64,000 nt of DNA from Streptomyces cinnabarinus (GCF_027270315.1 NZ_CP114413.1:2294001-2358000), one strand, 5' to 3'; shown: positions 47,698 to 59,006, counted from the stretch's first letter. Notes: a model not told the origin generated them from the letters alone. Program-made: numbers and translations.

Positions 47698-48732
47698 ATG
47701 GCGACCATGGCCGACGTGGCCCGGGACGCGGGCGTCTCCGTGGCGACCGTCTCGCACGTCCTCAACGACACCCGCCCGGTGCTCCCGCACACCCGCCAGG
47801 CCGTCCTGGACGCCATCGACCGGCTCGGCTACACCCCGAACTCCCTGGCCCGCTCCCTGGTGACCGCGCGCACCCGCTCGATCGGCCTTGCGGTGTCGGC
47901 GATCAGCAATCCGTACTTCACGGAGATCCTCCAGGGCGTCGAGGCCGGTGCCCTGGAGCACGGCTACAGCCTGCTCATCGCCGATCCGCACGACGATCCC
48001 GAGCACGAGCGCAAGGTCGTCCAGCTGCTGCACGAGCGGCGCGTGGACGGCATGATCGTCGCTCCCTCCGCCGACCCGGGCGGCCTCCTGGCCTACCTGC
48101 GCCGGCACTCCGTCCCCTCCGTGTTCCTGGACCGGCTGGTGCAGGACGCGGGACCGCACGTGGACCAGGTCTGCGCGGAGAGCGCCGAGCCGACGACCCG
48201 GCTGGTCACCCATCTCGCGGAGCTGGGCCACCGGCGGATCGGACTGGTCGCGGGACTCCCCGGGCTCAGCACCACCCGCGAGCGGATCACCGGCTACCGG
48301 CACGGGCTCGCGCACGCCGGACTCGCCCACGACGAGCGGCTGGTCGTGCACGGCGACTCGGAGTCCGCCGGAGCCGAACGCGCCACCGCGGCCCTGCTCT
48401 CCCTCGCCGCGCCGCCCACGGCCCTGGTGACCGCCAACAACGCGATGACCATCGGCGCCCTGCGTGCCCTGCGCGCCCGCGGCCTGTCCGTGCCCGGCGA
48501 CATCGCCCTGTGCTGCTTCGACGACTTCGACTGGGCCGACCTCTTCGAACCCCGGCTCACCGCGATCGCCCAGCCCAGCAAGGAACTCGGCGCCCGCGCC
48601 GTGCGCGTCCTCCTGGACCGGCTCGCCGAGCCCGACCGGCCCGCCCGGACCGTGCGGCTCGACTGCGCCTTCGTCCACCGCACCTCGTGCGGCTGCCCCG
48701 AACAGCCGCCGGCGAAAGGAACCGTCCCGTGA
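47698..48732 (+). CDS. LacI-family transcriptional regulator
   Basis: Repressor of 344 residues. The helix-turn-helix and hinge are MADVARDAGVSVATVSHVLND followed by TPNSLARSLVTARTRSIGL. The periplasmic-binding-protein-like effector domain runs to about residue 335. Start at ATG 47698 after GGAGAGGGAG; ATG 47707 is also possible. It overlaps the sugar kinase gene (GTGA), so it is likely a sugar-responsive repressor of that kinase. Confidence 0.93.
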   Translation: MATMADVARDAGVSVATVSHVLNDTRPVLPHTRQAVLDAIDRLGYTPNSLARSLVTARTRSIGLAVSAISNPYFTEILQGVEAGALEHGYSLLIADPHDDPEHERKVVQLLHERRVDGMIVAPSADPGGLLAYLRRHSVPSVFLDRLVQDAGPHVDQVCAESAEPTTRLVTHLAELGHRRIGLVAGLPGLSTTRERITGYRHGLAHAGLAHDERLVVHGDSESAGAERATAALLSLAAPPTALVTANNAMTIGALRALRARGLSVPGDIALCCFDDFDWADLFEPRLTAIAQPSKELGARAVRVLLDRLAEPDRPARTVRLDCAFVHRTSCGCPEQPPAKGTVP

Positions 48733-49652
48733 TCGTCGTCGCCGGTGAGGCCCTGATCGACCTGGTGGCGCAGGGCACGGGTGCCCTCGCGAGCCTGCGC
48801 CCGGCGCTAGGCGGCGGCCCCTTCAACACGGCCGTCGCCCTCGGCCGCCTCGGCTCCCCCACCGCCTTCTGCTCTCGCACCTCCCACGACGCCTTCGGCG
48901 AGGCCCTGCTCGACGGGCTGCGGCGGGCCGGGGTCGACGTGTCGCACGTGCAGCGTGGGTCCGAGCCGACGACGCTCGCGGTCGCCACCGTCGACGAGGG
49001 CGGCTCGGCCGCCTACTCCTTCTACGTCGACGGCACCGCCGACCGCCTGTTCAGTGCGCCCGCCGCGCTGCCCGAGGGCACCCGCGCGGTGTCCTTCGGG
49101 ACCTGTTCGCTGGTCCTGGAACCGGGCGCCACCGCCTACGAGGAGCTGCTGCGTGCCGCCTCCGCGCGGGGCGTGTTCACGGCCCTCGACCCCAACATCC
49201 GCCCGGGGCTGATCCCCGACCCGGACGCCTACCGGGCCCGCTTCCGCGGCTGGCTGCCCTCGGTGTCGCTGCTGAAGCTGTCCGAGGAGGACGCCGAGTG
49301 GCTCGGCGGCACCCCGCGCGCGTGGCTGGCCGAGGGCCCCGCGGCCGTGGTGGTCACCCACGGCGGTGACGGGCTCAGCGTCTTCACCCGCGACGGCGCG
49401 GAGCACTCCGTACCGGGCGAGAAGGTCGAGGTCGTGGACACCATCGGGGCCGGGGACACCGTGAACGCGGCCCTGCTGCACGGTCTCGCCGTCCGCGACG
49501 CGCTGTCCCCTCAGGCGGTGGCGCGGCTCGGCACGGACGACTGGACCGGCCTGCTGCGCTTCGCGGCACGCGCGGCGGCGATCACCTGCTCACGCGCGGG
49601 CGCGGAACCGCCGTACGCCGCCGAACTGGCCGACGTACCCCTCACCCGCTGA
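48729..49652 (+). CDS. PfkB-family carbohydrate kinase (fructokinase-like)
   Basis: Kinase of 307 residues starting at GTG. N-terminal substrate motif GGGPFNTAVALGRLG and C-terminal anion-hole/catalytic motif DTIGAGDTVNAALLHG are intact. It resembles fructokinases, but 2-keto-3-deoxygluconate or other sugar kinases share these motifs. Coupled to lacI by overlap; its 3' end overlaps the convergent XRE gene by 11 bp. Confidence 0.9.
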   Translation: MIVVAGEALIDLVAQGTGALASLRPALGGGPFNTAVALGRLGSPTAFCSRTSHDAFGEALLDGLRRAGVDVSHVQRGSEPTTLAVATVDEGGSAAYSFYVDGTADRLFSAPAALPEGTRAVSFGTCSLVLEPGATAYEELLRAASARGVFTALDPNIRPGLIPDPDAYRARFRGWLPSVSLLKLSEEDAEWLGGTPRAWLAEGPAAVVVTHGGDGLSVFTRDGAEHSVPGEKVEVVDTIGAGDTVNAALLHGLAVRDALSPQAVARLGTDDWTGLLRFAARAAAITCSRAGAEPPYAAELADVPLTR

Positions 49653-50496
49653 CCGCGCGCAATCCCCCCGGGGTGCGGCCGTTGAGGCGGTCGAGCGCGG
49701 CGGCGGTGGCCTCGTCGGCGGGCAGGTGGACGACCATGCGCTGCCCGTCGTCGGGGAGCGCGAGCGTCTCGAAGGTCAGCCGCAGGGTGCCCGCCTCGGG
49801 GTGGACGACGACATCGGATCCGGTGCGCCGGGGCATGGCGGGCGCCGCGGCGAGGCGGTCGCTGAAGGCGGCGCCCGCGGTGATCGTCAGCTCGTCGGCG
49901 AGCGCGGCCACGTACGGGTCCTTCAGGGCGGCCTGGTCGCGCAGATGGGCGACCTGTTCGTCGGCCAGCCCCTGCCAGCCGGGGAACGCGGTGCGGGCGC
50001 GCGCGTCGGTGAAGACGTACCGCAGCAGGTTGGGCTGGTCAGGGTCGAGCAGGCCGAGCGGGCGGACGAGCCGTTCGTAGCCCCGCGTGAACGCGATGAT
50101 GTCGCCGATCCAGTTGAGCAGCACGGCCGGGGTGGGTTCCAGGCGGTCGAGCATGGCCCGCAAACCGGGCCGGACGGTCAGTGTGGGCGGGACGGCCTGG
50201 GCGCAGGACGGACGGCCGCCGGCGGCCTCCTTGGCGAGGCGGCGCAGCAGGACCCGGTCCGGCACGGTGAGCTGGAGGGCGTCCCCGAGGGCGCCGAGGA
50301 CCTGCGGCGAGGGGTTGCGGTCACGGCCCTGTTCGAGGCGGGTGACGTACTCGACGCTGACACCCGCGAGGGTGGCCAGCTCGGCGCGGCGCAGGCCCGG
50401 GGTGCGGCGGCGCGGTCCGGTGGGCAGCCCGACCGCGGCGGGCTCCACGGCCTCGCGGCGGCTGCGCAGGAAGGCTCCCAGTTCGTTCTCGCTCAC
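49642..50496 (-). CDS. XRE-family regulator with MmyB-like ligand domain
   Basis: Protein of 284 residues from the GTG at 50494-50496 (VSENELGAFLRSRREAV). The N-terminal helix-turn-helix includes LRRAELATLAGVSVEYVTRLEQGRDRNPS. The C-terminal domain has the MmyB-type pattern (NWIGDIIAFTRGYERLV, NLLRYVFTDARAR, HPEAGTLRLTFETL). Such regulators usually control a divergent neighbour, here the YceI gene 100 bp away. Confidence 0.88.
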   Translation of the reverse strand: MSENELGAFLRSRREAVEPAAVGLPTGPRRRTPGLRRAELATLAGVSVEYVTRLEQGRDRNPSPQVLGALGDALQLTVPDRVLLRRLAKEAAGGRPSCAQAVPPTLTVRPGLRAMLDRLEPTPAVLLNWIGDIIAFTRGYERLVRPLGLLDPDQPNLLRYVFTDARARTAFPGWQGLADEQVAHLRDQAALKDPYVAALADELTITAGAAFSDRLAAAPAMPRRTGSDVVVHPEAGTLRLTFETLALPDDGQRMVVHLPADEATAAALDRLNGRTPGGLRAVSG

Positions 50497-50596
50497 CCTG
50501 GCAACGTACCGCGCGGCCCGCACCGGATCGTGGCCCTCCCACTACCACCCTCGACGCGGCCTCCCTCCCCCGCCGCGGCCGCCGCAGGGTGGAGGC

Positions 50597-51151
50597 ATGA
50601 CTCAGGACAACGCCCCGACCACCACCGTGACCCTGCCGCTCGCCCCCGGCCAGTGGCCCTTCGACCCGCTGCACTCGGCCGTCAACTTCACCATCCGCCA
50701 TCTCGGGATCGCCAAGGTGCGCGGCCGCTTCCGCGAGGTGACCGCCGAGCTGTACGTCGGCGAGCGGGCCGAGGAGATCCAGGTGACCGCCGAGATCGCG
50801 CTCGCCTCGATCGACACCGGGAACTCCGATCGTGACGCGCACACCCGCGCCGCGGATCTGCTGGACGTGGAGAAGCGGCCGACGATGACCTTCCGCTCGA
50901 CCCGGGTGACGGGCTCGGGCGAGGACTGGTCGATGGAGGGTGAGCTGACCATCGGGGAGGTGACCCGTCCGGTGACGCTGGCCGTGGAGTTCGGCGGGGT
51001 GGGCGACTTCGACGGCAGGCGGCACGCCGGGTTCGAGGCGACGGGCGAGATCCGGCGCAGCGACTTCGGGCTCGACTTCGGCCGCGGGATGCTCAGCGAT
51101 GTGGTGAAGATCCAGCTGGACATGGAGTTCATGGAGCCCGAGGGCAAGTGA
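50597..51151 (+). CDS. YceI-family lipocalin-like protein
   Basis: Protein of 184 residues. The YceI fold is shown by WPFDPLHSAVNFTIRHLGIAKVRGRF, ASIDTGNSDRDAHTRAADLLDVEKRPTM-type block and a C-terminal SDFGLDFGRGMLSDVVKI. No signal peptide is visible, unlike the periplasmic E. coli protein. The family binds isoprenoid-like lipids. GGAGG lies just before the ATG. Divergent from the XRE regulator. Confidence 0.9.
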   Translation: MTQDNAPTTTVTLPLAPGQWPFDPLHSAVNFTIRHLGIAKVRGRFREVTAELYVGERAEEIQVTAEIALASIDTGNSDRDAHTRAADLLDVEKRPTMTFRSTRVTGSGEDWSMEGELTIGEVTRPVTLAVEFGGVGDFDGRRHAGFEATGEIRRSDFGLDFGRGMLSDVVKIQLDMEFMEPEGK

Positions 51152-51157
51152 ACGCCG

Positions 51158-51190
51158 AGCGCCCCCGCGGGAGTTCTCCGCGGGGGCGCT
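51158..51190. terminator. Bidirectional hairpin between yceI-like gene and uvrA
   Basis: A perfect 13-bp stem (51158-51170 with 51178-51190) with a 7-nt loop lies 6 bp after the YceI stop and 23 bp from the uvrA stop. It serves both convergent genes. Confidence 0.82.
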
Positions 51191-51213
51191 TCGCTGTGTA
51201 CGGCGGGACGGGC

Positions 51214-54294
<3,081 letters not shown>

Positions 54295-54517
54295 GCCGGT
54301 CCGCACCTTTCTTGAGAGTGGTGACAGGGGCGGGGCCCCCGTCCTTCTCAGACTAGGGGGAGCCACTGACAACGCCGGTCGGATTCCTGGATGCGTAACA
54401 ATCCCCGGCCCATCCAGCATGCCCGACGCCGGTTCCGACCCTATAGCACGTGCATTCGATTTACGGCCCTGCTTCACCACCTTCACCCAAAGGTGTGGCG
54501 GGGCTAAGGTCAGCAGC
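54295..54517. promoter_or_regulatory. Divergent uvrA / mycothiol-enzyme control region
   Basis: No gene is visible. CACCTT-CACCCA-AAGGTG (54478-54495) is a perfect 6-bp inverted repeat just upstream of the plus-strand gene. I looked for the actinobacterial SOS box (TCGAAC-N4-GTTCGA) for uvrA and did not find a convincing copy. Confidence 0.35.
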
Positions 54518-55204
54518 ATGATTGATCACGCTCATGACCTGGCGTCTGTACGTGACGCGACCGAACGGCTGCTCACCGCTGCCGCCAAACTGGACAACGC
54601 CTCGGTCGCCGAGCCGTCACGGCTGCCCGGCTGGACCCGCGGCCATGTCCTCGCCCACCTCGCCCGCAACGCGGACGCTCTCGTGAACGTGCTCGAAGGG
54701 CGCCCCATGTACGCCTCCGGCGAGGCCCGGGACGCCGACATCGAGCGGGACGCACCGCGCCCCCTGGACGTCCAGCTCACGGATGTGCGCGAGAGCGCGG
54801 CCCGGTTCGCGCGGACCGGGGAGGCGCCCGCGGACTGGGCCCGGACCGTGGAGCTGCGCAACGGCGTCACCGACTCCGCGTCCCGGGTGCCGTTCCGGCG
54901 GTGGGCCGAGGTGGATCTGCACCATGTGGACCTCGGCATCGGGTACGAGCTGGAGGACCTCCCGGAGGAGTTCGTCCAGCGGGAGATCAACTTCCTGACG
55001 GAGCGGTTCCGGGGCAACGCCGACGTACCCGCCGTGATGATCACGCAGGACGACGGCCGACGGATTCCCACCGGCTGTCGCGAGGGAGACACCGTCACCG
55101 TCAGCGGCCGCCAGGCCGACCTGCTCGGCTGGCTCTGCGGCCGCCGCGACGGCTCGGCCCTGACGGCCGTCGGCGGACCCCTGCCGACGCTCCCGCCGCT
55201 ATAG
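54518..55204 (+). CDS. Mycothiol-dependent maleylpyruvate isomerase-family protein
   Basis: Protein of 228 residues of the DinB-like/MDMPI superfamily. Metal ligands are expected at the histidine in [15 protein letters not shown] and in the [16 protein letters not shown] segment (E, H, D). The C-terminal domain is the MDMPI_C type. Members use mycothiol as cofactor; the substrate of this one is unknown. It is 9 bp upstream of the MBL hydrolase, so probably cotranscribed. Confidence 0.87.
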   Translation: MIDHAHDLASVRDATERLLTAAAKLDNASVAEPSRLPGWTRGHVLAHLARNADALVNVLEGRPMYASGEARDADIERDAPRPLDVQLTDVRESAARFARTGEAPADWARTVELRNGVTDSASRVPFRRWAEVDLHHVDLGIGYELEDLPEEFVQREINFLTERFRGNADVPAVMITQDDGRRIPTGCREGDTVTVSGRQADLLGWLCGRRDGSALTAVGGPLPTLPPL

Positions 55205-55213
55205 GCTGCCGCC

Positions 55214-55867
55214 ATGACGTACAGCGGAGAGGTGACGGTCGGCGGCCCGGCGGACGTGCACGAGCTCAAGGACCTGATGATCACCAAGATCGCGGTCGGC
55301 CCGATGAACAACAACTCCTATCTGCTGCGCTGCCGGGCCACGGACGAGCAGCTGCTGATCGACGCGGCGAACGACGGGCAGGCGCTGATCGGCATGATCG
55401 GTGACGACGGCATCAGATCCGTAGTCACCACCCACCAGCACGGCGACCACTGGCAGGCGCTGGCACAGGTCGTCGAGGCCACCGGCGCGCGCACGTACGC
55501 GGGGCGCGCGGACGCCGAGGGCATCCCGGTGCCGACCGACGTCCTGGTCGACGACGGGGACGTTATCCGCGTGGGGCGCGTGGAACTCACCGCGCGCCAC
55601 CTGGTCGGGCACACGCCGGGTTCGATCGCCCTGGTCTACGACGACCCGCACGGGCACCCTCATGTGTTCACCGGGGACTGTCTGTTCCCGGGCGGTCCCG
55701 GCAGGACAACACGTCCGGAAGAGTTCAACTCCCTCATGGACGGCCTGGAGACCAAGGTCTTCGACGTCCTGCCCGACGAGACGTGGGTCTACCCCGGCCA
55801 CGGCAACGACACCACCATCGGCACGGAGCGGCCCCACCTCGCGGAGTGGCGCGCACGAGGCTGGTAG
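55214..55867 (+). CDS. MBL-fold metallo-hydrolase
   Basis: Protein of 217 residues with the metallo-beta-lactamase fold: THQHGDHWQ (H-x-H-x-D-H) near residue 74, GHTPGSIAL near 135, FTGDCLFPGG near 153 and a C-terminal VYPGHGNDT. The family includes glyoxalase II-like hydrolases of thiol esters, which would suit the mycothiol-dependent neighbour; this is inference. A truncated relative of the last third occurs at 60912-61113. Confidence 0.92.
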   Translation: MTYSGEVTVGGPADVHELKDLMITKIAVGPMNNNSYLLRCRATDEQLLIDAANDGQALIGMIGDDGIRSVVTTHQHGDHWQALAQVVEATGARTYAGRADAEGIPVPTDVLVDDGDVIRVGRVELTARHLVGHTPGSIALVYDDPHGHPHVFTGDCLFPGGPGRTTRPEEFNSLMDGLETKVFDVLPDETWVYPGHGNDTTIGTERPHLAEWRARGW

Positions 55868-55878
55868 CCGTCCCACGA

Positions 55879-55916
55879 CGACCGCCCCCGTTTCGAAACC
55901 GAAGCGGGGGCGGTCG
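55879..55916 (+). terminator. Terminator after the MBL hydrolase
   Basis: A 12-bp perfect stem (55879-55890 with 55905-55916) is extended by four more pairs and a G-U pair around a 4-nt loop. It starts 11 bp after the stop codon. Confidence 0.85.
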
Positions 55917-56010
55917 CGCGTTCAGGCCCGTCGGCGCTCGATGAGCGCCATGCTCCACGGACGGTTGCGTCCAGAGCTCCGGCTCCGGGTCTGCCGGCGG
56001 GCGCACAGAT

Positions 56011-56053
56011 GGATGGCCCCCGCTTGGTCACCAAGACCGGGCGGGGGCCATCC
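56011..56053 (-). terminator. Terminator after the 81-residue gene
   Basis: A perfect 13-bp stem (56011-56023 with 56041-56053) encloses a smaller inner hairpin. It lies 11 bp beyond the stop of the minus-strand gene at 56065, which supports that gene being real. Confidence 0.78.
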
Positions 56054-56064
56054 GCATGTCCGGC

Positions 56065-56310
56065 TCACAGATCCGTGGTGTCCCGCACGTCAATCTCGCA
56101 CTCCAGATCGGGAATAACATCGAGCTGCTTCTTCACCGCCTCACGGACATCGCCGGTCAGCGAGACCGATACGCCGGCGGGGACGTCAGGAGCGTCCGAT
56201 CGGTTGACAGAGGCTACGATCGCATCCGGATCCACATCCTCCAGCGCGTGGAGAACGTCGTCGACACGGTCGTTCCGCACAGTCGTCGAGACGTAGGTAC
56301 GGATAGTCAT
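56065..56310 (-). CDS. Small orphan protein, 81 aa, disrupted upstream by IS110
   Basis: Acidic protein (MTIRTYVSTTVRNDRVDDVL...) with no membrane segment and alternating helix/strand character; I do not recognise the family. It has its own terminator. Its ATG is 56308-56310. The present upstream sequence AAGGACAACC comes from the IS110 left end and still gives a passable ribosome site. With the element removed, the upstream sequence would read AGGGAG-AACC-ATG, a better site. The original promoter is therefore separated by 1.4 kb. Confidence 0.65.
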   Translation of the reverse strand: MTIRTYVSTTVRNDRVDDVLHALEDVDPDAIVASVNRSDAPDVPAGVSVSLTGDVREAVKKQLDVIPDLECEIDVRDTTDL

Positions 56311-56332
56311 GGTTGTCCTTAGGAACGTGAGG

Positions 56333-56475
56333 CGGTCCGGGAGGACCGGGTGTGGCTGATGGTTGTCTGCCGTTGATGGCTTTCGGAGAATGGCCGCCCC
56401 GTCCTCCGGGACGCTCCGACTGCTGATTGAGAACTGCGGGAATCGCTGGTTAAGGACACGTCGGCGGAGTGTTCC
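56333..56475 (+). ncRNA. Predicted IS110 bridge RNA
   Basis: Hand folding gives: a 5' hairpin CGGTCC-GGGA-GGACCG (56333-56348). Next, a target-type loop with outer stem GTGGC/GCCGC (56352-56356, 56393-56397), inner hairpin GCC/GGC (56369-56371, 56378-56380), left-loop ATGGTT (56359-56364) and right-loop GGAGAAT (56385-56391). Then a hairpin CGTCC-TCCG-GGACG (56400-56413). Last, a donor-type loop with outer stem 56414-56420/56460-56469, inner hairpin GCG/CGC, left-loop ATTGAGA (56426-56432) and right-loop TAAGGACA (56451-56458). Each loop segment matches an end of the element in the expected sense. Exact 5' and 3' ends are unknown. Confidence 0.72.
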
Positions 56476-56519
56476 TCGGGCCGTAGAAGTGCTGGTCACG
56501 GTGGAACGGAGCGACGGGC

Positions 56520-57722
56520 TTGAACACGCGGCAGGCGCGGATACGGGTCGGCGTCGACGCCGGCAAGGGGCATCACTGGGCGGTGGCGGTGAACGCCGAC
56601 GGCGAGACGCTGTTCTCGACGAAGGTGATCAACGACGAGACTCAGATCCTGGCAATGATCGACACGGCCCGGGTGAAGGCCTGCGAGGTGCGGTGGGCGG
56701 TGGACATCTCCGGCCGGGCCTCTGCTCTGCTGCTGGCCCTGCTGATCGCGCACGGCCAGCAGGTCGTCTACGTGCCTGGCCGCACCGTCAACCGGATGAC
56801 CGGCGCCTACCGGGGCGAAGGCAAGACCGACGCTAAGGACGCCCTGGTCATCGCGGATCAGGCCCGCATGCGCCGGGACTTCGCCTCGATCGAGACCCCA
56901 CCGGAACTGGTCTCCACGCTCCAGCTGCTGACCGGCTACCGGCGTGACCTGATCGCCGACCGGGTCCGGCTCATCAACCGCCTCCGTGACCTGCTGGTCG
57001 GCATCTGCCCCGCGCTGGAGCGGGCCTTCGACTACTCCGCGGCCAAGGGCCCGGTCGTCATGCTGACCGAGTACCAGACCCCGACGGCCCTGCGCCGTAT
57101 CGGCGTGAAGCGGCTGACCACCTGGCTGGAACGCCGCAAAGTCCGCGGCGCCGACACCGTCGCGGCCAAGGCCGTCGGGGCCGCCCAGTCCCAGACCACC
57201 GCCCTGCCCGGGGAACCTCGGGCGGCCAGGCTGGTGCGCGACCTTGCCCACCAACTCCTCGTCCTGGACGAACGGATCAAGGACAACGACCGGGAGATCC
57301 GCGAGACCTTCCGCACCGACGAGCGCGCCGAGATCATCGAGTCCATGCCCGGCATGGGCCCGATCCTGGGCGCCGAGTTCGTCGCCATCGTCGGCGACCT
57401 GTCCGGCTACCGCGACGCCGGACGCCTGGCCTCGCACGCCGGCCTGGCACCGGTGCCCCGCGACTCCGGGCGCCGCACCGGCAATTACCACCGGCCCAAA
57501 CGCTACAACCGGCGTCTGCGCTGGCTGTTCTATATGTCCGCGCAGTCCTCGATGATGCGACCGGGACCGTCGAGGGACTACTGCCTCAAGAAGCGTGCCG
57601 AGGGGCTGCTGCACACCCAGGCACTCCTCGCACTCGCCCGCCGTCGGGTCAACGTGCTGTGGGCGATGCTGCGTGACAAGAGGCTGTTCACCTCCGCCCC
57701 GCCGGTCACACAGGCGCCTTGA
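56520..57722 (+). CDS. IS110-family transposase/recombinase
   Basis: Protein of 400 residues starting at TTG. The N-terminal RuvC-like DEDD domain has D13 in GVDAGKGHHW, D62 in WAVDISG, and D104/D107 in GKTDAKDA. The C-terminal Transposase_20 domain has SMPGMGPILGAEFVAIVGD and the serine S316 in PVPRDSGRRTG, the proposed catalytic nucleophile. No frameshift or stop is visible, so it is probably active. It works with the bridge RNA from the upstream non-coding end. Confidence 0.95.
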   Translation: MNTRQARIRVGVDAGKGHHWAVAVNADGETLFSTKVINDETQILAMIDTARVKACEVRWAVDISGRASALLLALLIAHGQQVVYVPGRTVNRMTGAYRGEGKTDAKDALVIADQARMRRDFASIETPPELVSTLQLLTGYRRDLIADRVRLINRLRDLLVGICPALERAFDYSAAKGPVVMLTEYQTPTALRRIGVKRLTTWLERRKVRGADTVAAKAVGAAQSQTTALPGEPRAARLVRDLAHQLLVLDERIKDNDREIRETFRTDERAEIIESMPGMGPILGAEFVAIVGDLSGYRDAGRLASHAGLAPVPRDSGRRTGNYHRPKRYNRRLRWLFYMSAQSSMMRPGPSRDYCLKKRAEGLLHTQALLALARRRVNVLWAMLRDKRLFTSAPPVTQAP

Positions 57723-57738
57723 CACGATCATTGAGATT

Positions 57739-57920
57739 CTCCCTGGTGGTAGCCCCGCTCTTCCGGCCCGCCGCCCGCCGTCCTCGTCGGGCGGGTACGA
57801 ACGCGGGCGGAAGCCATGCCGCCAGCCTCACCCCGGCAGAGGCAGAGCGCATCCGCACCGGTTTGCGCGATCACGAGAAGCCGCTGGCCCATCGCCCGCC
57901 CTGTGCATGGCACTTCGACG
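57739..57920. other. Former upstream region of the 81-residue gene
   Basis: No convincing gene. By the IS110 excision model this stretch was once directly upstream of the 81-residue gene, and its first bases (minus strand CCAGGGAG) held that gene's ribosome site. The original promoter should be here but I cannot place it. Confidence 0.45.
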
Positions 57921-58690
57921 TCAGTCCCCGGCCCGTATGGCCGGAGGCCACGTGCGCTGGCCGTGGTCAGCACTCGGCACCCTTCGGGAAGCCGCTCGGC
58001 CGACCCGCTCGTCGGCGGCGCGGAACAGCACGGCGAGCGGCAGAAGAACCCTGCCGGTGAGAACGATCGCGTTGAGCCGCTCGCCGAAGACCAGGCTGCC
58101 GACGACCGCCGCGGTGAGCGGTTCCACCATGGCGACGACGGAGGCCGTGGTCGCCCGTACGACGCAGAGGCCGACGAAGAACAACGGGTACGCCAGCGCC
58201 GTCTGCACGGCCCCCAGGTAGAGGATCAGGCCCGCGGTCCATGTCGGACGCTCCATGTCGGGCAGGAGGCCTTCCAGCAGAGCCATCGGCAAGAAGGCAC
58301 ACCGTGCCCACCGCGAAGCCGGTCACCCTGGACTCGAACGCGCCACCCGCGTTCTCTCGGCCGGCGAAGCGGCCCAGCAACGTCACGCCCGCGTAGCCGG
58401 CGACGGAGAGCAGCGCGTATCCGATACCCAGGAGGGGAGCGGGCCGGTGCTCCCGTCCGCACCCCCATCAGCAGCACCAGACCGGCGACGCCGCTCGCCA
58501 CCGCGACGGTTCCGGCGGCGCCGCTGCGCTCGCCCAGTGTGAGCCGGGCTCCGATGGTGACCAGTACCGGACCCGAGCCCAGGGTCACCGCCGTGGCCAC
58601 GGTCAGCCCGGCCTGCTGCACGGACGCGAAGTGGGCCGTCGGGGACGCTTCCGTCTCATTGAGCACCAACCGAGACCTGGAGCGGATCCC
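57921..58690 (-). pseudogene. EamA/DMT-family transporter, frameshifted and N-truncated
   Basis: Fragments of a ten-helix drug/metabolite transporter are readable in three frames on the minus strand. The first runs [20 protein letters not shown] to LLMGV (about 58640-58455). After a shift near 58450 comes [23 protein letters not shown] to AVGTVCLL. After another shift near 58290 comes [16 protein letters not shown] to the end, including the second EamA core VQTALAYPLFFVGLCVVRATTASVVAMVEPLTAAVVG. The first few membrane segments are missing. At least two frameshifts plus the truncation make it non-functional. Confidence 0.82.
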
Positions 58691-59006
58691 AGCGCCGTGG
58701 CCCGCCGCCCATGAACGCAGGGGAACGCCCCCCATACACCCACCAACACAGCGGCCCGTCCACGGCGGGCCGCACGCGCTGGTGGCCATGGGCCGCCGCT
58801 CCATGACGGCGCGCTGGACAAAGACCAGAACAACGAGCAGGTGTCTGACTGCCGCCGGGGTTTCAGCCCGGTCAGCGAGCTCGCGATGGCGGAGCGGGCC
58901 GGGCCAGGCGGCCCCTCCGCCTCTGCGCAGCGGCTGTGCCGCTCGGCGCCGCCGGGTCGGCCCGCCGCAAGGCTCACGGGCACTGGGCCGCTTCCGCCCG
59001 GTCGGT
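58691..59006. other. No recognisable gene
   Basis: About 316 bp between the transporter remnant and the CU044_5270 gene. Short open frames exist on both strands but none has a convincing start, ribosome site or family resemblance. It is probably decayed sequence. Confidence 0.5.

Larger units (their letters stand above)
56313..57738 (+). mobile_element. Intact IS110-family insertion element
   Basis: The element contains a full-length IS110 transposase and about 200 bp of 5' non-coding sequence; there are no terminal inverted repeats, as usual for this family. I place the ends by matching junction sequences to guide segments of the non-coding RNA. The core dinucleotide TT is at 56313-56314 and 57737-57738, and the unique body is 56315-57736 (1422 bp). 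Removing the body and one TT restores a clean ribosome site for the 81-residue gene. Length is typical of IS110 elements. Boundaries are inferred, not proven. Confidence 0.82.

Noticed and set aside
54295..54517. SOS (LexA) box upstream of uvrA
   Set aside because: No TCGAAC-N4-GTTCGA or close variant is visible; GGTTCCGAC fragments do not form a palindrome.
55891..56310. 81-residue gene as part of the IS110 element
   Set aside because: It has its own terminator and lies outside the boundaries given by the guide matches; excision restores its ribosome site.
56313..57738. Terminal inverted repeats and target duplication for the IS element
   Set aside because: None found beyond the TT core; this agrees with IS110 biology, so absence is not evidence of truncation.
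58691..59006. Possible short coding remnants on the plus strand
   Set aside because: No family resemblance, start site or consistent frame could be supported.
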